Shown here: positions 44,970-57,169 of the stretch, piece by piece
Layout of the letters: each line of letters opens with the position of its first letter
How positions within the stretch are numbered: the first letter of the stretch is position 1
Origin: Ignelater luminosus
Lineage: Eukaryota; Arthropoda; Insecta; Coleoptera; Elateridae
NCBI GenBank assembly: GCA_011009095.1
Contig: VTPC01007538.1
Coordinates: 1 to 64,000 of the forward strand
Length of the DNA: 64,000 bases
Direction: 5' to 3'
The notes under the pieces: generated by a model
What the model was told of the DNA's origin: nothing
What the model saw: the letters and a program-made list of their open reading frames with translations, nothing else
The model's database searches: none
Translations under genes and position numbers: made by a program

Positions 44970-47099
44970 GTAACAAAAGACAATCTGCGTGTCCCATCTA
45001 TCTTCAGTACCCTATTCATCCAGGTAAGACAGTCATACATTGCAAAGTACAATTCCATCATTGAGACGCTGCAAGTCGCATAAAAATAAAGATAATAAAG
45101 AAACTAAGCAGCCAGAATTGTTCGCTATCGTACCGCAAAAGAAATTGCTGCCTAGCCAAAATGTTTCAGAGGATTAAATACTATATGACTGGACTACTAG
45201 CTCTTTGAGTAATATGATAGTTCTTGTTTTTCTAACTTAGGAATTTTATTGGTTTAATACCTAAAAGACATTTGCCTTTATTAAGTGTAACGCCTCATAG
45301 TCTTTGCAAAACTTGATACTGGAGATTTCATTATAATTTCCTTCATCTGCTTAATTCAAGAGCCTCTCTAGGGCATTCAGTGCATGTTTCATTTTTCTTT
45401 AAAATTATACTGAACCCAAACTAATTCCAAACGGTAGTTTCTTAAAAGAGTAACGAGCATATATCGTAAATAAAGGTTTAAGATTAGCTCTTTTTTCTGC
45501 AGAAATGCTTATCAGAATCCATTTGAAGCATTTAATTTCTAATAAGTTATATACATTCAAGTATCCGTTGTCATTCTTCTTTGACCTATTATGATATTTT
45601 AATAACACACCTAACCCTGAAAACATTTTGCATATTTCAGTGTAAAGTCTATCATCTTAACATAGTATAACTTTCTCCAACGTCTGTTCTTCATATTTAA
45701 ATCTAAAACTCTAAAATCTTAAGCTTTCAGTGTTTGCCAACTCAATAACGATTGCCAGGTCTTAGCTTAGTTGTTCCATCTAAAAATCAAAAAGATTGGA
45801 TTTTGTTTTTTGGTCACCCAGTAGAAAAAAGATTATAATTAAACTAGTTGTTTCTTAAGGCGAAAAACTTGATTTTACCTCATTAAAGTTTATGAAGGTT
45901 CATATCAGGTTCAGTTGCGAAGTTGAAGAGCATTTTACAAACCAATAATTGAATAATGTTGAAACTGGTAGGTGTGAGTTCATATAATGTTAGATTGTTG
46001 CAATCAATGAATGTGGAATAAGAAAATATTAAAATATAAGGGCGGTTCATTTAAAAAGAATTATTAAAATTACGTTTTGAGTTTCTCGATTACCCTGTAT
46101 AAAAAAAGATAATTAATTGCGACTTCTATAATCTGTATTGCTGTATTCATCAGTGGACAAGTAATAAGAAAATAGGAAAACATACAGGATGTTTTGTTTA
46201 AGTGAATTTAAGTTAAGTGTTATGTGTCATTCTTCTACGGAACACTCTGTATAGTCGAGAATAATTTTAGAAAATAAAAACAACCATTCATCTGCAGCTT
46301 TTCTCAGTAACATTTTTATTTTTACAAATCACGAAACTATCCTTCGATTACAGACCGTTTGATCATCTTGATAGTCTAGGTATAGAACAAAGACAAAACT
46401 ATGAAACTAATTGATAGAATACTGTTCGCTTTCCAAATTTTTTATGCACCGAGATTTAGTCTTACTGTTAATATACAAATTACTATAAATTTTACTTTTA
46501 ATAATTCTAATTTATCATAAAAACTGCGTTGAGAAGTTTCTTTCATTCCTTTTTTTATAATCTAACAAGCTAAAATTTTACTCTCTGGTGTAATTTATTT
46601 TTAGCTGTTAGTTTTTTTAAATTCTATTTGTAAATCTATAAATCACTTCTATAGTGCCAATTCTCATAATAAATCTTGATTAAATCAAACGAGATTCTAA
46701 AAATTAAATTAAATCTTCTTATTAGATTTCCCTCGGAAAGTTTCAACAAAAGTTTCTATAAATTCTCGATGTCATCATAAAATCAATGAAAATCTAAAAT
46801 AACCATAAAATTAATAATAAAATTAAGTGGTCATAACTTGTGACGTTACTGATTTACCATCTGTACAATCATAAATTAAAAAAACTTTTAAAAAGTTAAA
46901 GTAATTAAAGAAAAAGACTTTAAACAGAATTTATAATTTTGAATTAGTCCAACCCTGTACATCTGTGTTAGATGCTCTGATTTATATTATTCTCAGAATG
47001 TTAACTGTAACCTTTTTTTAAAGTAGCCTTGAAATTACCCCAATTTTAACGTCTATCAAAACAGAATATCAATATCCTAATAAATAGCATCGTCTTCTT
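44970..47099. other. Intergenic, no gene recognised
   Basis: AT-rich DNA. A CCCTGTATA end near 46095 and the small element at 46185-46249 are the only repeat-like signals. Confidence 0.4.
46185..46249. mobile_element. Tiny MITE-like fragment
   Basis: CAGGATGTTTTG at the left and an imperfect inverse ending CACTCTG at the right are flanked by TA on each side. The ends resemble those of the fold-back element at 39922. The length of 65 bp suggests a solo remnant. Confidence 0.3.
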
Positions 47100-47240
47100 T
47101 GTTCATAAAACGGGCACCTGTTGTGGTAAAACACCGGGCAGCGCAGCTTCGCTCGCGGGTAATAATCACCAAGGTCTCCCCCGCATCTGCAACTATCTGA
47201 ACGTTTCCTGAAATATGTTCGCCTCCAGGACATTCCATTT
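47100..47240. other. GC-rich island
   Basis: A sharply GC-richer block in very AT-rich flanks. It includes CACCTG (E-box) and GGGCAGCGCAGCTTCGCTCGCGGG. A 70-codon minus-strand frame crosses it but has no recognised family. Candidate conserved element. Confidence 0.3.
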
Positions 47241-47460
47241 CTTAACCTTACTAAAATAAAAAAGAAGTTAAAAATACCCACCTGTTTCTACATTTTTCAA
47301 GGACTGTAAGAAATAAATTTCACTCTTCAAGTGAATCCAACATAATTTAGCTTTTTACTTAAGGGGTTTCTTTTCGTAAAAAATTGGTACTCTACTAAAA
47401 CTTTGCATTAAATAGAAAAACAACAAGATCTAGTGTCGGCTCGTGGTCTATACTTATGTA
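47241..47460. other. Spacer between islands
   Basis: AT-rich, nothing recognised. Confidence 0.4.
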
Positions 47461-47565
47461 TGTCTCCAGAGGCGTTCCTTGTAGGGGTTCGAGAGGGCGG
47501 CGTCCGCTGGCAAAGCTCGCGGCGCCCTGGTATCGCACGTACCCGATAATTTTACTGTTTGTGTG
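47461..47565. other. GC/CpG-rich island
   Basis: GGGCGGCGTCCGCTGGC and GCTCGCGGCGCCCTGG lie in a 100-bp block open on both strands. A splice-acceptor-like TCTCCAG precedes it on the plus strand and a GTATGT donor-like sequence follows at about 47571. A cryptic exon is possible but not supported by any protein match. Confidence 0.3.
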
Positions 47566-47984
47566 GGTGGGGTATGTCGAGATTAAAATCATTTTCGGAT
47601 TTTTCCCAAGACCTAAAACATGTAATTGTGTGGTTTGCGTTAAATAATTGATATGCACTTCCAGAAATGTCAGCCCTTTTTTCTCTTCGAATTTAACACA
47701 CTGTTTATTAGGTCATCCTTTTGGTTGATTTATTATTAATTAACACATTACTACTTTTTTACGAGTCACAAAGTAAAAGCACAATTTATTTTATAAAATG
47801 CTGGTAACATTTTTCATGTAGTGTATGATTATTAAATGCTTAAACAATGATTTTTTGGTTATTCTAAGAAAAAGTAGGATATTCTTGTGGCGCCGAGCCA
47901 TCAGCCTCCGTTTGTTTGAAACCACCAATTAGTATCATATAAAACTGACCGCGACACAGTTTTATACATTTTAGTAAATTACCA

Positions 47985-48050
47985 GGTTCAGTGACTGTCC
48001 GCCCGCCCTAACCACAAGGCTCAGATCGTCGTGGTTACCGTTGACTTCAC
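47985..48050. promoter_or_regulatory. GC-rich block with inverted TAACCAC sites
   Basis: TAACCAC (48009-48015) and GTGGTTA (48031-48037) form a 7-bp inverted pair. Each contains a Runt/Runx-type core. GCCCGCCC (48001-48008) next to it is a Sp1/buttonhead-type box. Inferred regulatory role only. Confidence 0.3.
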
Positions 48051-48939
48051 AAGAAGGTCTTTACTTTAAACCTTTTTTTTTGTAAAAAGCGCCAAAAGGT
48101 AGTAATATAATAATGCGTTTTTCTAGGTAATTTATGTTGAAAACTACAGCACGATGATGAAGAGTCTAGACAAAAAGATCCGTTTATCTATATAGAAATG
48201 CACATTTATGAAAAATAGTACCGAATCTTTCACAGTCATAGTTAGATCTTAATGGTATAAGACAAAAATCTGTTAGTGTATCTTAATTTAGAAAATGTGT
48301 TTTATAAACACTTAACAACGTCGATGATAATATTTATAGTAGAATACAACGCGTTTTGAAACCTTTGACCAAACAACAAAGTATCGCAATATTCAAATGG
48401 CGGGGAAAACCGATGCTGCTGGTGCTTAAAGATCTGTTAGGGATGAATATATGATTACTAGACGATTCTTATCTGCATCCAATGCTAAGGTAATGTTACG
48501 TCTTGACCTGGTCTTGGATTATACAGAGACTGACAAAAGTAAGTATACATTTTTGTTTGGATGTGACTTTTTACAAAATCCGGATAATCTAAAAGTGGTA
48601 CAGCTTTTGATAGTCAAGTCAAAGCTTATGTTAGGGAAAACCTTGGAATTTCATTGTTGTAGTTATTAATTGCTTATATTTCTCTAACATCAAGTGTATA
48701 GGGATCTCAAACACAAGATTAAGGCAAGAGTGGTTCCACCTGCCATAGAGTTAACGTATGGGATGTGACTGTGTGGGAAATGTTCGAAGAGACTCACTCA
48801 CAGCATAGAACGACTGATAAAATATTTAAAGCATAACTGGTTACATGGCAATCTAAACTTTGAACTTGAAAAAATAACAAACATTGGCTGGTCCAGAAGT
48901 TTATATTCACACTGACACTTCAGACTCTAAAAAAGCTTT
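48051..48939. other. Intergenic, no gene recognised
   Basis: AT-rich DNA without recognised coding sequence. Confidence 0.45.
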
Positions 48940-49760
48940 TCGATCAGAGGCAGTACCTATCAAAATGTTAATGTTATTATAAAGACATTAGAAACAATTC
49001 ATAATAATGCTATGGAGTGTAGAAAGTCACTTGAAGCACACATTCAGTCTTATAACTTCATTTTTTGAATGACATGTTTAGAACCTCTTCAGCAATCCAT
49101 TAATAAAATTGACAATTTCCTCAAGAGCAGTATCTGCTTTGATACATGCAAAGCTTAAAAACATTTCAAAACATAGGAAGCAACCTGCAAAAAAATGTAT
49201 TTCATGCAGGTTGGATAATACCCGTAGCACCGAGTATCCTTTGTCACTGAATGAAAGAAAAGAAAAACGGATTCAAAATACTGGAACACTTAATAATTGA
49301 ACTAAAAGCACGTTTCAATCAAAGAACATCAACAATAATCAGAGCTTTAAATTAAATATTAATTAAAAGACGGCGTAGTGCTGACAGTATTAAAATAACT
49401 AACGAGTTTTGTAGTGTCAACCATAACGAATTAAAAACAGAACTTGTTCTTATACAGAGAGACCAATACTTTAGAATTAACTATTAATAGTGTTACAGAT
49501 GTTAGAGGTGCTACAACACAAGATGAGAAAGATCTACAATCTTGCATTAAAGATGTCATACGATATTTTTAACAATTCCAGTGTCTTTTACTACTGTAAA
49601 ATGTAGCTTTGGTAAACTATGTATAGGAAAAACAAAAATTAGATCGACCATATCGCAGGAGAGCTTACAAGATCCGTTGCTAATGTTTGGTGTTTTTGAT
49701 GTCAAAAGCAGTCTACTATTTTTGAGCATTAGTGGGCAAAATATTATTTTTGGGCTCTTT
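48940..49760 (+). pseudogene. hAT-family transposase C-terminal remnant
   Basis: The clearest part is about 49571-49690: TIPVSFTTVKCSFGKLCIGK followed by TKIRSTISQESLQDPLL. This is the hAT C-terminal dimerisation signature (ASCERSFSKLKLIKTYLRSTMSQERL) as found in ZMYM/TTF-type hAT proteins. Upstream, about 48965-49060 reads VNVIIKTLETIHNNAMECRKSLEAHIQ, like the linker helix region of the same proteins, with stops and frame changes between. No terminal repeats were found. The catalytic core is not recognisable, so it is a dead fragment. Confidence 0.6.
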
Positions 49761-52700
49761 GGTAACAAAAACTTATCCAAAGCCTCTGTTTTGGACACAC
49801 AGCAAAAGCTTCAACATCTGAAAAAAAAAGCTAGGACCGCTAGTGATAACAACCATCTTGTTTATTTACTTTTTCCCTTGATAATAATGCAGTTTGATGT
49901 TGAATTATTTTAAACTCGCTCTCTTTTAGCAAAAGACAAAAATACGTTCCTTGATACATTACAAGAGTGAAGATTCCGGGCAAAATCTATAAATGCCCTT
50001 TTTGAGGTTCTTCACTTAAACGAGCATATTGTACTTCAAACCCAAGTCAACTGGTACCAAAAATAAAAGTTATGTATATCACGGAGAATCTTCACAATAG
50101 CATAACTTTGATTTCAGTGGTCATATGCTCTAATACCTTATTCATATTGAGCTTATGATGGAAAAGAGCACATCACTTGTTTCGAAAATCTTTTGGCAAT
50201 TCCAGGATTGAACTATAATTTGAAGTAAATTATTAGGAAAGTATTAGCAAAGTATTTTCAAGGTAGTTCTACTAAATCTTCTAGTATAAGATTTAAAAGT
50301 GGCAATATCGTTTTAGTTTTCTAATTTCATTTCATGATTTTAATTTTTAAATCAAAGTAATTTTCTCACTCACATAGTGTAATTTTAGCTTGCAACAAAT
50401 TGAGAATATGCCCCTGCTATTTGTTATACTTTTATCTTTCAAATCATTTTAAATTCAAATTTATTTGTTTTTAAAACCAGATTGCCTTTGTCGGTCTTTT
50501 TTTATTTGGGAAATTGATAGATCGAAAACTTTATCTCTGTTTGTTAAAACCCCAACAAAAATCCGTCAGTTAGCACTGCTGGTATTGCCATTTTTACTTG
50601 AGTGTCCATAGTTAATGTTGTTGTTTTGTTTTAAAATCAAGAATTCGTCTAGGTTGATGTCAGATTGGTTAATTATTCAGAAGTCAAGTATAATTCAATT
50701 TCGAATTCGTGGGACAGAGTATTTCAGTTCGTATCCTAAAATGCCTTCGTTATTATATTCTTTGTAGTATGGGCCAGTCTTTCCTTAGATTTAATATTAA
50801 AAGTGCTGCTTTCTATAGGTTTTTAATGAAAGATCTCTTCAGCAAGTTGATAACCTGTTGATACTTGTTAAGGTATAGTATTTAAAACCTTAATGGATTG
50901 CGGTATTATTCATTTCATTTATAGAAATTAAATAAAACTTGTTGAGTTAAACTAGATTGGGCTAGATGCAACATTGATACAAATTATAGCAAGAAATCAC
51001 GTGAAGGCACCTCTCAGGGTGTATGCAGTTTTGTGATATTAGATCTAATTAAGATTTGTGTTATAATGCAGACTGCATGGTCATGTTTCCAGACTGGCAA
51101 CCACTAGGAAAGGTCATCATATTGCAGTATCAGAGATTGGGCGAAAATGGAGAAGACGTTTTCCTTAAGAGGTGATTTGATTTGATTCTTCTCAATAATG
51201 ATGGCATTGTCCAATCTTGAAAATTGTATAGTCTTACCATCTGTACTAACCAATTCGTCGGATAGAAGGAGATACTTAAATCAATTTTTTGTTGAAAACT
51301 ATAAGATGGATGCTAAACAATTTCTTTTGCTCTACAGTGCGGCGGCGGTGCGATGATCAGTAACCTAACTACAGAGGGTGATATGATGACTTGATTGGTT
51401 TAAATTGTCAAATTATACAGAAACTAACAATCAAGCGGCTGCAGAGCCTCTAGAATTAGACTCATTAAACATTTGAACAAACTTAATTCTTCTTTACGCT
51501 GAATCACAATCTAGGTCTAGCCTCTAGATTTTGTCATTAACAAAATATTATATGTATCTGTTTATTATGTATAAGAGGTCCTTCACACAAGACTACAAAG
51601 CTTCTGAAAAGCACTGTTGCTTATGTTCAATGGCACGAAATTAGAACAGCAGCGGTGGAGAGGATAATGGCAGTCGACCTTGCAACAGCGTTACCAACAT
51701 TAGTGAGAAATATTAGTAACGCTACCGAGTCACCAAGAAGCGCTACTCAGTGATCTTGCATGAAGATGCACCAAGAAAAGCAAGAAAAAAGCAATATGTA
51801 AAGCGATGATCAAGGACTAGAAAAGAATTTTGCTGATTGTTTCAGTTAGGAAACGTTCTAGCAGGGAGATTCGAAAAGTTAATCGACAGCTAATTGAATG
51901 ACGTGACAGTTAATCAACAAATTGTATCTAAATAACCCTAAAGAGAAATGAAGAATATCACATGGGTGATGACTGATTATTATCTGCAATAATGTTGCTC
52001 GATCGGCGTCGTATTAAGTGTTCTAAAAAGAGAGCCAGTAGTGTATGTCTACGTATCTAATTTATGGTGACTGCAGAATCACAAAGAGATTAATCTGTCA
52101 TGCTAATAACCTCTAAAGTATTGAATAAGTAATTGAATCTCAGAGTATGAAGACAATAAAATGAAATGCATTGAAATATCAAAGCAAAAGGTTTTATGTA
52201 AATGTTATTTATATAAAATTGAAGTGTTATATCGCCTATTTGAAAAGGGAAAAGTCAAAATTGATGCTTTTCAAAGCAGAAATTTAACAATTGAAGCTTA
52301 GAGCTTCTAGCATCTTATTTCTAAGCATCCAAACTTTGTAATCCTAACAGAAGAACCAAACCTGACCGAAAAGTAAGTTTTCTCATAGTAGTTGAGAACA
52401 GATATCCACATTGAGCATGTTTAAATAGCATTTTGTTATTCAACAAATATCTACAAAACTACAACAATATTTGCCGCAGGCAAATAAAACCGAAATCAAA
52501 GGTACCCTTAAAAATCCTAAAGATCTGTCTTTAAGATTAATCCTGAATTATCAACCAATTTTACCAAAAGCAGAAAATGGACGATCTTTCTCGACTTGGA
52601 TGATTCTTCCCCTGGTCATTTTATCTGCAAATAGAAGATGGAAAACTATCTTTAGTAGGTAGTTCTTCTCACGCAATTTTGAAGGAATTTCTAAAAATAA

Positions 52701-55562
52701 GTACTTTTCTAAATTCCATATAATGCAGTATCAAACAGATTAATTGAAAGAACGTGTAATTTTTATAAAAATCAAACATGAAAATTCAAAAAGCGATGCT
52801 TAATGTAGCCTTCTGTGTCATCTCTCAAATTACTGATATATTTTGGGATTGATTCCACTAGGTTTTGACAGCATTTTTTGTCTCTGCACTTTATTTCAAT
52901 AATTGCCAAAATAAATTTGACAGAAGCATTTTCCATATAACCCACAAATTTTGCCCGACCAAAACAGTTGAACTGAAATAATCTGAAGAATTTTTTCATT
53001 TTTTTCAGTGTATAAGAAGATCCAAAATTTTATTAAATATACACTTGCCAGCGGGTCATCGCTTTTGGCATCCTGGAATCATTTTTTCCAGTAATAATAC
53101 AGTGGTAATACTGGTTGATATTGCTCACAATTTATCATTCTAGAGATAGGAATTTGTGGACCAGGTTCATAAAAAGAGATACATCCTCGAGACAGTTGTT
53201 TAAAAGAATGTTTGATAGCACAAGCATTAAGTGTGTGTTTCAATTAATCTGTTCGGTACTGTAGAAGATTACATCCACAATACTCTTACTCTCAATAATA
53301 CTAGCCTTAGATTTATCTAAATTTCGTTCAATGATTATAGCAGAAATCAAGGATTTCTAACTGTAAGAATTAAGAAAATTTAAAGCTTGAGTTAGTATTT
53401 CAGGCGTGCTGCGTCAGATAGAAAATAAGTAAAAAAGGTTTAGTGTTTAGTTCGTAGAAGGTTGAACAACACTGTTCTACTTCATAATGGGACAAAGTAT
53501 ACTTGTAGGTTTACTACAGAAGTGATGTTTAAGTAATCTGGCAAGCAATAGTTGGTTTATACTTATTTGTCAAACTATTTCGAATGCAAAGCAAAACTAG
53601 ATATATAACATATTTAGCACTCCAAAATGCAGTGATTTGAAGATAATGTTTCTATTCGTTAAGATTTAGATTGGTTCTCTTTGCATGTACTACAAGTCTC
53701 TACTACATTAACATCATTTGAGGGCAAAATATAATTTAACACCAAGACTTCTAATGTAGCTATGGAAGGCTTAGTTCTAGACTTCTAGAACAATCTAAAG
53801 TCAAATAATTCTTTTTTTGGTTTTTTGTCCTAAGGGATGAAAAAAGAGAAGAAATCCTGAGATGAAGAAACCCTTCTAAGTAGGAATTGAGAAATTCTCG
53901 TTTCTCGATCCTATTTACAAGATAATGTTACCATAGTTTGGTCTACTAATTATGTAAGTTATAATAAGATACACAAAGGCATTAGATATTGTTTCACTTA
54001 TCAATCCATCTTTCTGATGAACAAGAATAGAAAGATTTTCAATTGAATATGTCGAGCGTGTATTTTGGAACCTACCTTAGACGAATATTTGGTGATTTCG
54101 TGAAAGACGAATAGCATTGTGTTCATCAGAATCCTATTTACCAGACAAGATATTCAAAAGATTTTTGCTAATTTTGTAGATAATACCCTTGGTGTTTGAC
54201 TTTGCTAGTGGAAATGTTTTCTCGAATTAGTCAAAAGCCTTTAAAACTTATTTAGAGGAAAAGTAGTAAATAACAAGTGAATAACAACACCTGTAAAACT
54301 GAAAAATCTGTTGACATTTTGAAAGCTTGCTACTAGTTAATCTGTCGGATCTGCCATAATGGAATTCATAAGCTTTTTGATGGTCTCTAGGTAAATAGTA
54401 AAGAGAAAACGTTCTCAAGTGACTAACAAAGAAATTTTTGTCTGAAACGGTTAAAAACTCTTAACTCTTAATTGCTTACCTATCAATATATCTTCTGTTT
54501 GACGGATTATTTCAAACACGAAATACTTAAGGTACATTATAGAACAAGTTCTAATAGCTCTTTTGTTTATTTACTTAAAGATTTCTTAGTATTCTGTTAA
54601 TTTTAAAATTACCCATAAACTATTAAAAATCCCCATAAAGAATAATGAATCATAATTTTCTCGCAACCATAATAACATGGACGTTGTGTGAAACAAAAAG
54701 AAACTTCTAATTCTTGGCCAATTTGAACAATTACATCAGAAGAAAAGATTTTAAATTTCAGCATTTCCTATCTATCACAATTGACAGGCACAAATCAAGG
54801 TGCATTTAAAAAATAATCCTCTCTCAAGGGGAAATTATCCCCCCGAAATAATTGCTTTACCATCAGAGCAATTACAAAGAAAACAACAACAACAATGGGT
54901 CGATTAAACAATTAAATGCAATTTGAAAACGAAAATAACACACGCGATTTTCACCTGTCAAATAGATTGATGGATTCTTCTCCTTGTTCGTTCTTAGATC
55001 TATCTGGATGCTTTGGCAAGCGGGTAAATCACGCTTGTGCTTTTGCGGAGGGTAATAAGGGAATTAAATGTAATAAGGTGGTAGTTTGAGGTTTTCATAA
55101 TGATTGACAGCTTCTGCCTTTCACGATTGTTATTTATGTGTTTTTTAGTATGAATTATTGCTGACTGAACAGACAGGTGAATCAAGTTAACCTTGATTTG
55201 CGGTTTGTTTCTAATTTTTATTAGTGTTTTATTTTACCAGAAGAACAAGAAGAGATAAAATGTTTTGTGTCTTAAAAAGTATTAAAGAATAAAAAGGCAA
55301 GTTTGGTGAACAAGATAGAGCATTTCGTTTTAAAATTTAATAATTTCAATAGCTAATACCAGATGGCGAAAGCAGCTGGAAGCTCAACCTGATAGCAGAC
55401 CAATGGAACTGCAATCTGTAAGTCAGTTGAACAAATGTGTAGCGGGCTTGTTTTCTTGGAATTTATACGCTTATCTAAATACCTACTCTTTAAGGCAGAA
55501 TAGAATTATGATTACCAGTTTTGCTATCAAACACAAATAAAGAAACATTTTAAAATAAATAT
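49761..55562. other. Intergenic downstream of the odd-skipped gene
   Basis: Almost 6 kb without a recognised gene or repeat. Short frames have random composition. At 54830-54900 and 54960-55080 the sequence is slightly less AT-rich. Enhancers may lie here but none can be named. Confidence 0.45.
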
Positions 55563-55568
55563 TTTATT
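55563..55568 (-). terminator. Poly(A) signal of the odd-skipped gene
   Basis: AATAAA on the minus strand, the first canonical signal after the stop codon, giving a 3' UTR of about 370-390 bases. Confidence 0.55.
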
Positions 55569-55937
55569 CTCAGAAAACAAAATTGTTTAAATGTCAACTT
55601 ATATTTAGAGATATGATAACTCAACATTTTATACATTTTTACAAAAAAAGCTCGAAATTCTTAAATTAAAAATAAATACAGAAGAGAACTTATTCTAGTT
55701 AATTACTTGTTAATATTAAAATAAACGAGATCTAAACGTCGAACGATTTGGAATTGCTAGGTAACTGAAAAGTATGTTAAGATGCAGTCAGTCTTTAAGC
55801 AAACCGAGGTAGTCATTTTCCATTAATTATAAATAAAAAGAAACATCTTTGGCAACTAAAAATACTTCCTTTTATAATTCAACATAAACAGGCATTCAAT
55901 CCAAGAGAAAAACGTTTTACATAACAAATTTAAATTT

Positions 55938-57112
55938 TTATCGTTTCATTATGTCTTCAATACTGAAACCAAGAGGCTTTTTGGTTGTAGTAACTTTCAT
56001 TTCATCTTTTGTCTGTGAAATCTCTATTTTTTCTGGAAGAGACGAATAATTTCTCCTGGTTGTTAAATCTAAACAAGACGTTGTACTATCAACTACGATT
56101 TCTTCAATGGCTGCTGAAATTACATTTGGTGGGTTTGACTGAATATTACTTTGGTTTCTTTGACTACAGTGCTGAATTTCGTGGACTCTTAAATCAGCAA
56201 CTGAAGCGAAAAACTGTGAACACATCGTACATTCCAAAGGCCGTTCAGTGTGAGTTAGCAAATGCGTTTTCAAATTCGAACGCTGATTAAACGAACGGCT
56301 GCATATGGGACATTTATGTGGCGATTCTTCCAAATGGAGAATTTTATGGACTGCGAGCGTTCTGGATTGACAAAACCCTTTTCCACATTCACCACATTTA
56401 AATGGTTTTTCCTTACTGTGAATGTACCTGTTGATAAATTAAACAATCTTTAATAAAAATGCTACATTATAAGATAAAAATAAATAAACTGACCTATGAT
56501 CTCTTAAATGATCCTGTCTTCTGAAAGCTTTCCCACAGATGTCACAAGAATACGGTCTTTCGTCCGTGTGAGTCCTTTCGTGTATTAGTAGATTATAACT
56601 TTTTGTAAATTGTCGATTACAGAATTTACAAATAAATTGTTTCTTAGGTCTAGATGAACCAGGTCCCATTTTCATTGGCACTGGAGCCCTTCCAGGAGCT
56701 CGTAAGTCGTGAATTTGGCTTCTAACTTGACGCATTGCAGCATTTCTCAACCACTGGTTAACCATTACTGTATTAATTGAAGGATAATGGAATGGTATAT
56801 GCGTAGAGGAATATGCATGGTAACGTGGGGGTTCTGCAACATCCAGACGTTGATACCACGGTTCACACGGGTATCTTGCAACCGGTGGAGGCGATGGAGG
56901 GTATGTAGGGGTGTGTGGTCTCGTTAATAAAGGAGAATTATTGGAGGTTTCCAGTTTTTCTTCTTGAGAATGATACTGAGGTTGTGTATATCCTAATAAT
57001 TTTAAAATAATATTGTAGAAATAATTATAATAATTTAAAAATTAGTTTACGACGTACCTTGATGAGTTTTAAGTACAGTAGAAGGGTCAATATATTCACC
57101 CATAGTAGACAT
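55938..57112 (-). CDS. odd: Odd-skipped family C2H2 zinc-finger transcription factor (3 exons, 347 aa)
   Basis: Exons are 57112-57058, 56992-56494 and 56427-55938. Donors GTACGT and GTCAGT and acceptors TTATTAG and ATCAACAG fit exactly, giving 1044 coding bases. Residues 1-137 hold a Pro/Tyr-rich region and [21 protein letters not shown] from residue 95. Five C2H2 fingers (all C-x2-C-x12-H-x3-H) span 138-271. The first four carry the family hallmarks ([54 protein letters not shown]); the fifth ([17 protein letters not shown]) is divergent. The protein ends in [10 protein letters not shown], an eh1 motif that recruits Groucho. Fly Odd, Sob and Bowl are nuclear repressors in segmentation, leg joints and gut. 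The short length and atypical fifth finger favour Odd over the longer Sob or Bowl, but paralog identity is an inference. Intron 2 splits finger 2 after H184/R185. Confidence 0.93.
56428..56493 (-). other. Intron 2 of the odd-skipped gene (66 bp)
   Basis: GT...AG intron in phase 2, interrupting the codon for Arg185 inside zinc finger 2. Reading through it meets stops, and splicing restores the family sequence [14 protein letters not shown]. Confidence 0.9.
56993..57057 (-). other. Intron 1 of the odd-skipped gene (65 bp)
   Basis: GTACGT donor and TTATTAG acceptor, phase 1, splitting the codon for Gly19. It separates an 18-residue first coding exon from the rest. Confidence 0.8.
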
Positions 57113-57135
57113 AGTTTACAATCAATCACTAAATA

Positions 57136-57169
57136 AGACTTTCGTACACAACAAACCGTGATAGACTGA
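57136..57169 (-). promoter_or_regulatory. Candidate Inr + DPE core promoter of the odd-skipped gene
   Basis: On the minus strand TCAGTC (57169-57164) fits the insect initiator, with the A at 57167 as +1. At +28 to +32 AGTCT (57140-57136) fits the downstream promoter element at four of five positions. This predicts a 55-base 5' UTR. A GGGGCGTG box lies about 90 bp upstream. No TATA box is seen at -30, typical for developmental DPE promoters. Confidence 0.4.

Noticed and set aside
47461..47565. tRNA gene suggested by GGGGTTCGAGAGG
   Set aside because: The T-loop-like string lacks a matching acceptor stem, D arm and box A at proper spacing.
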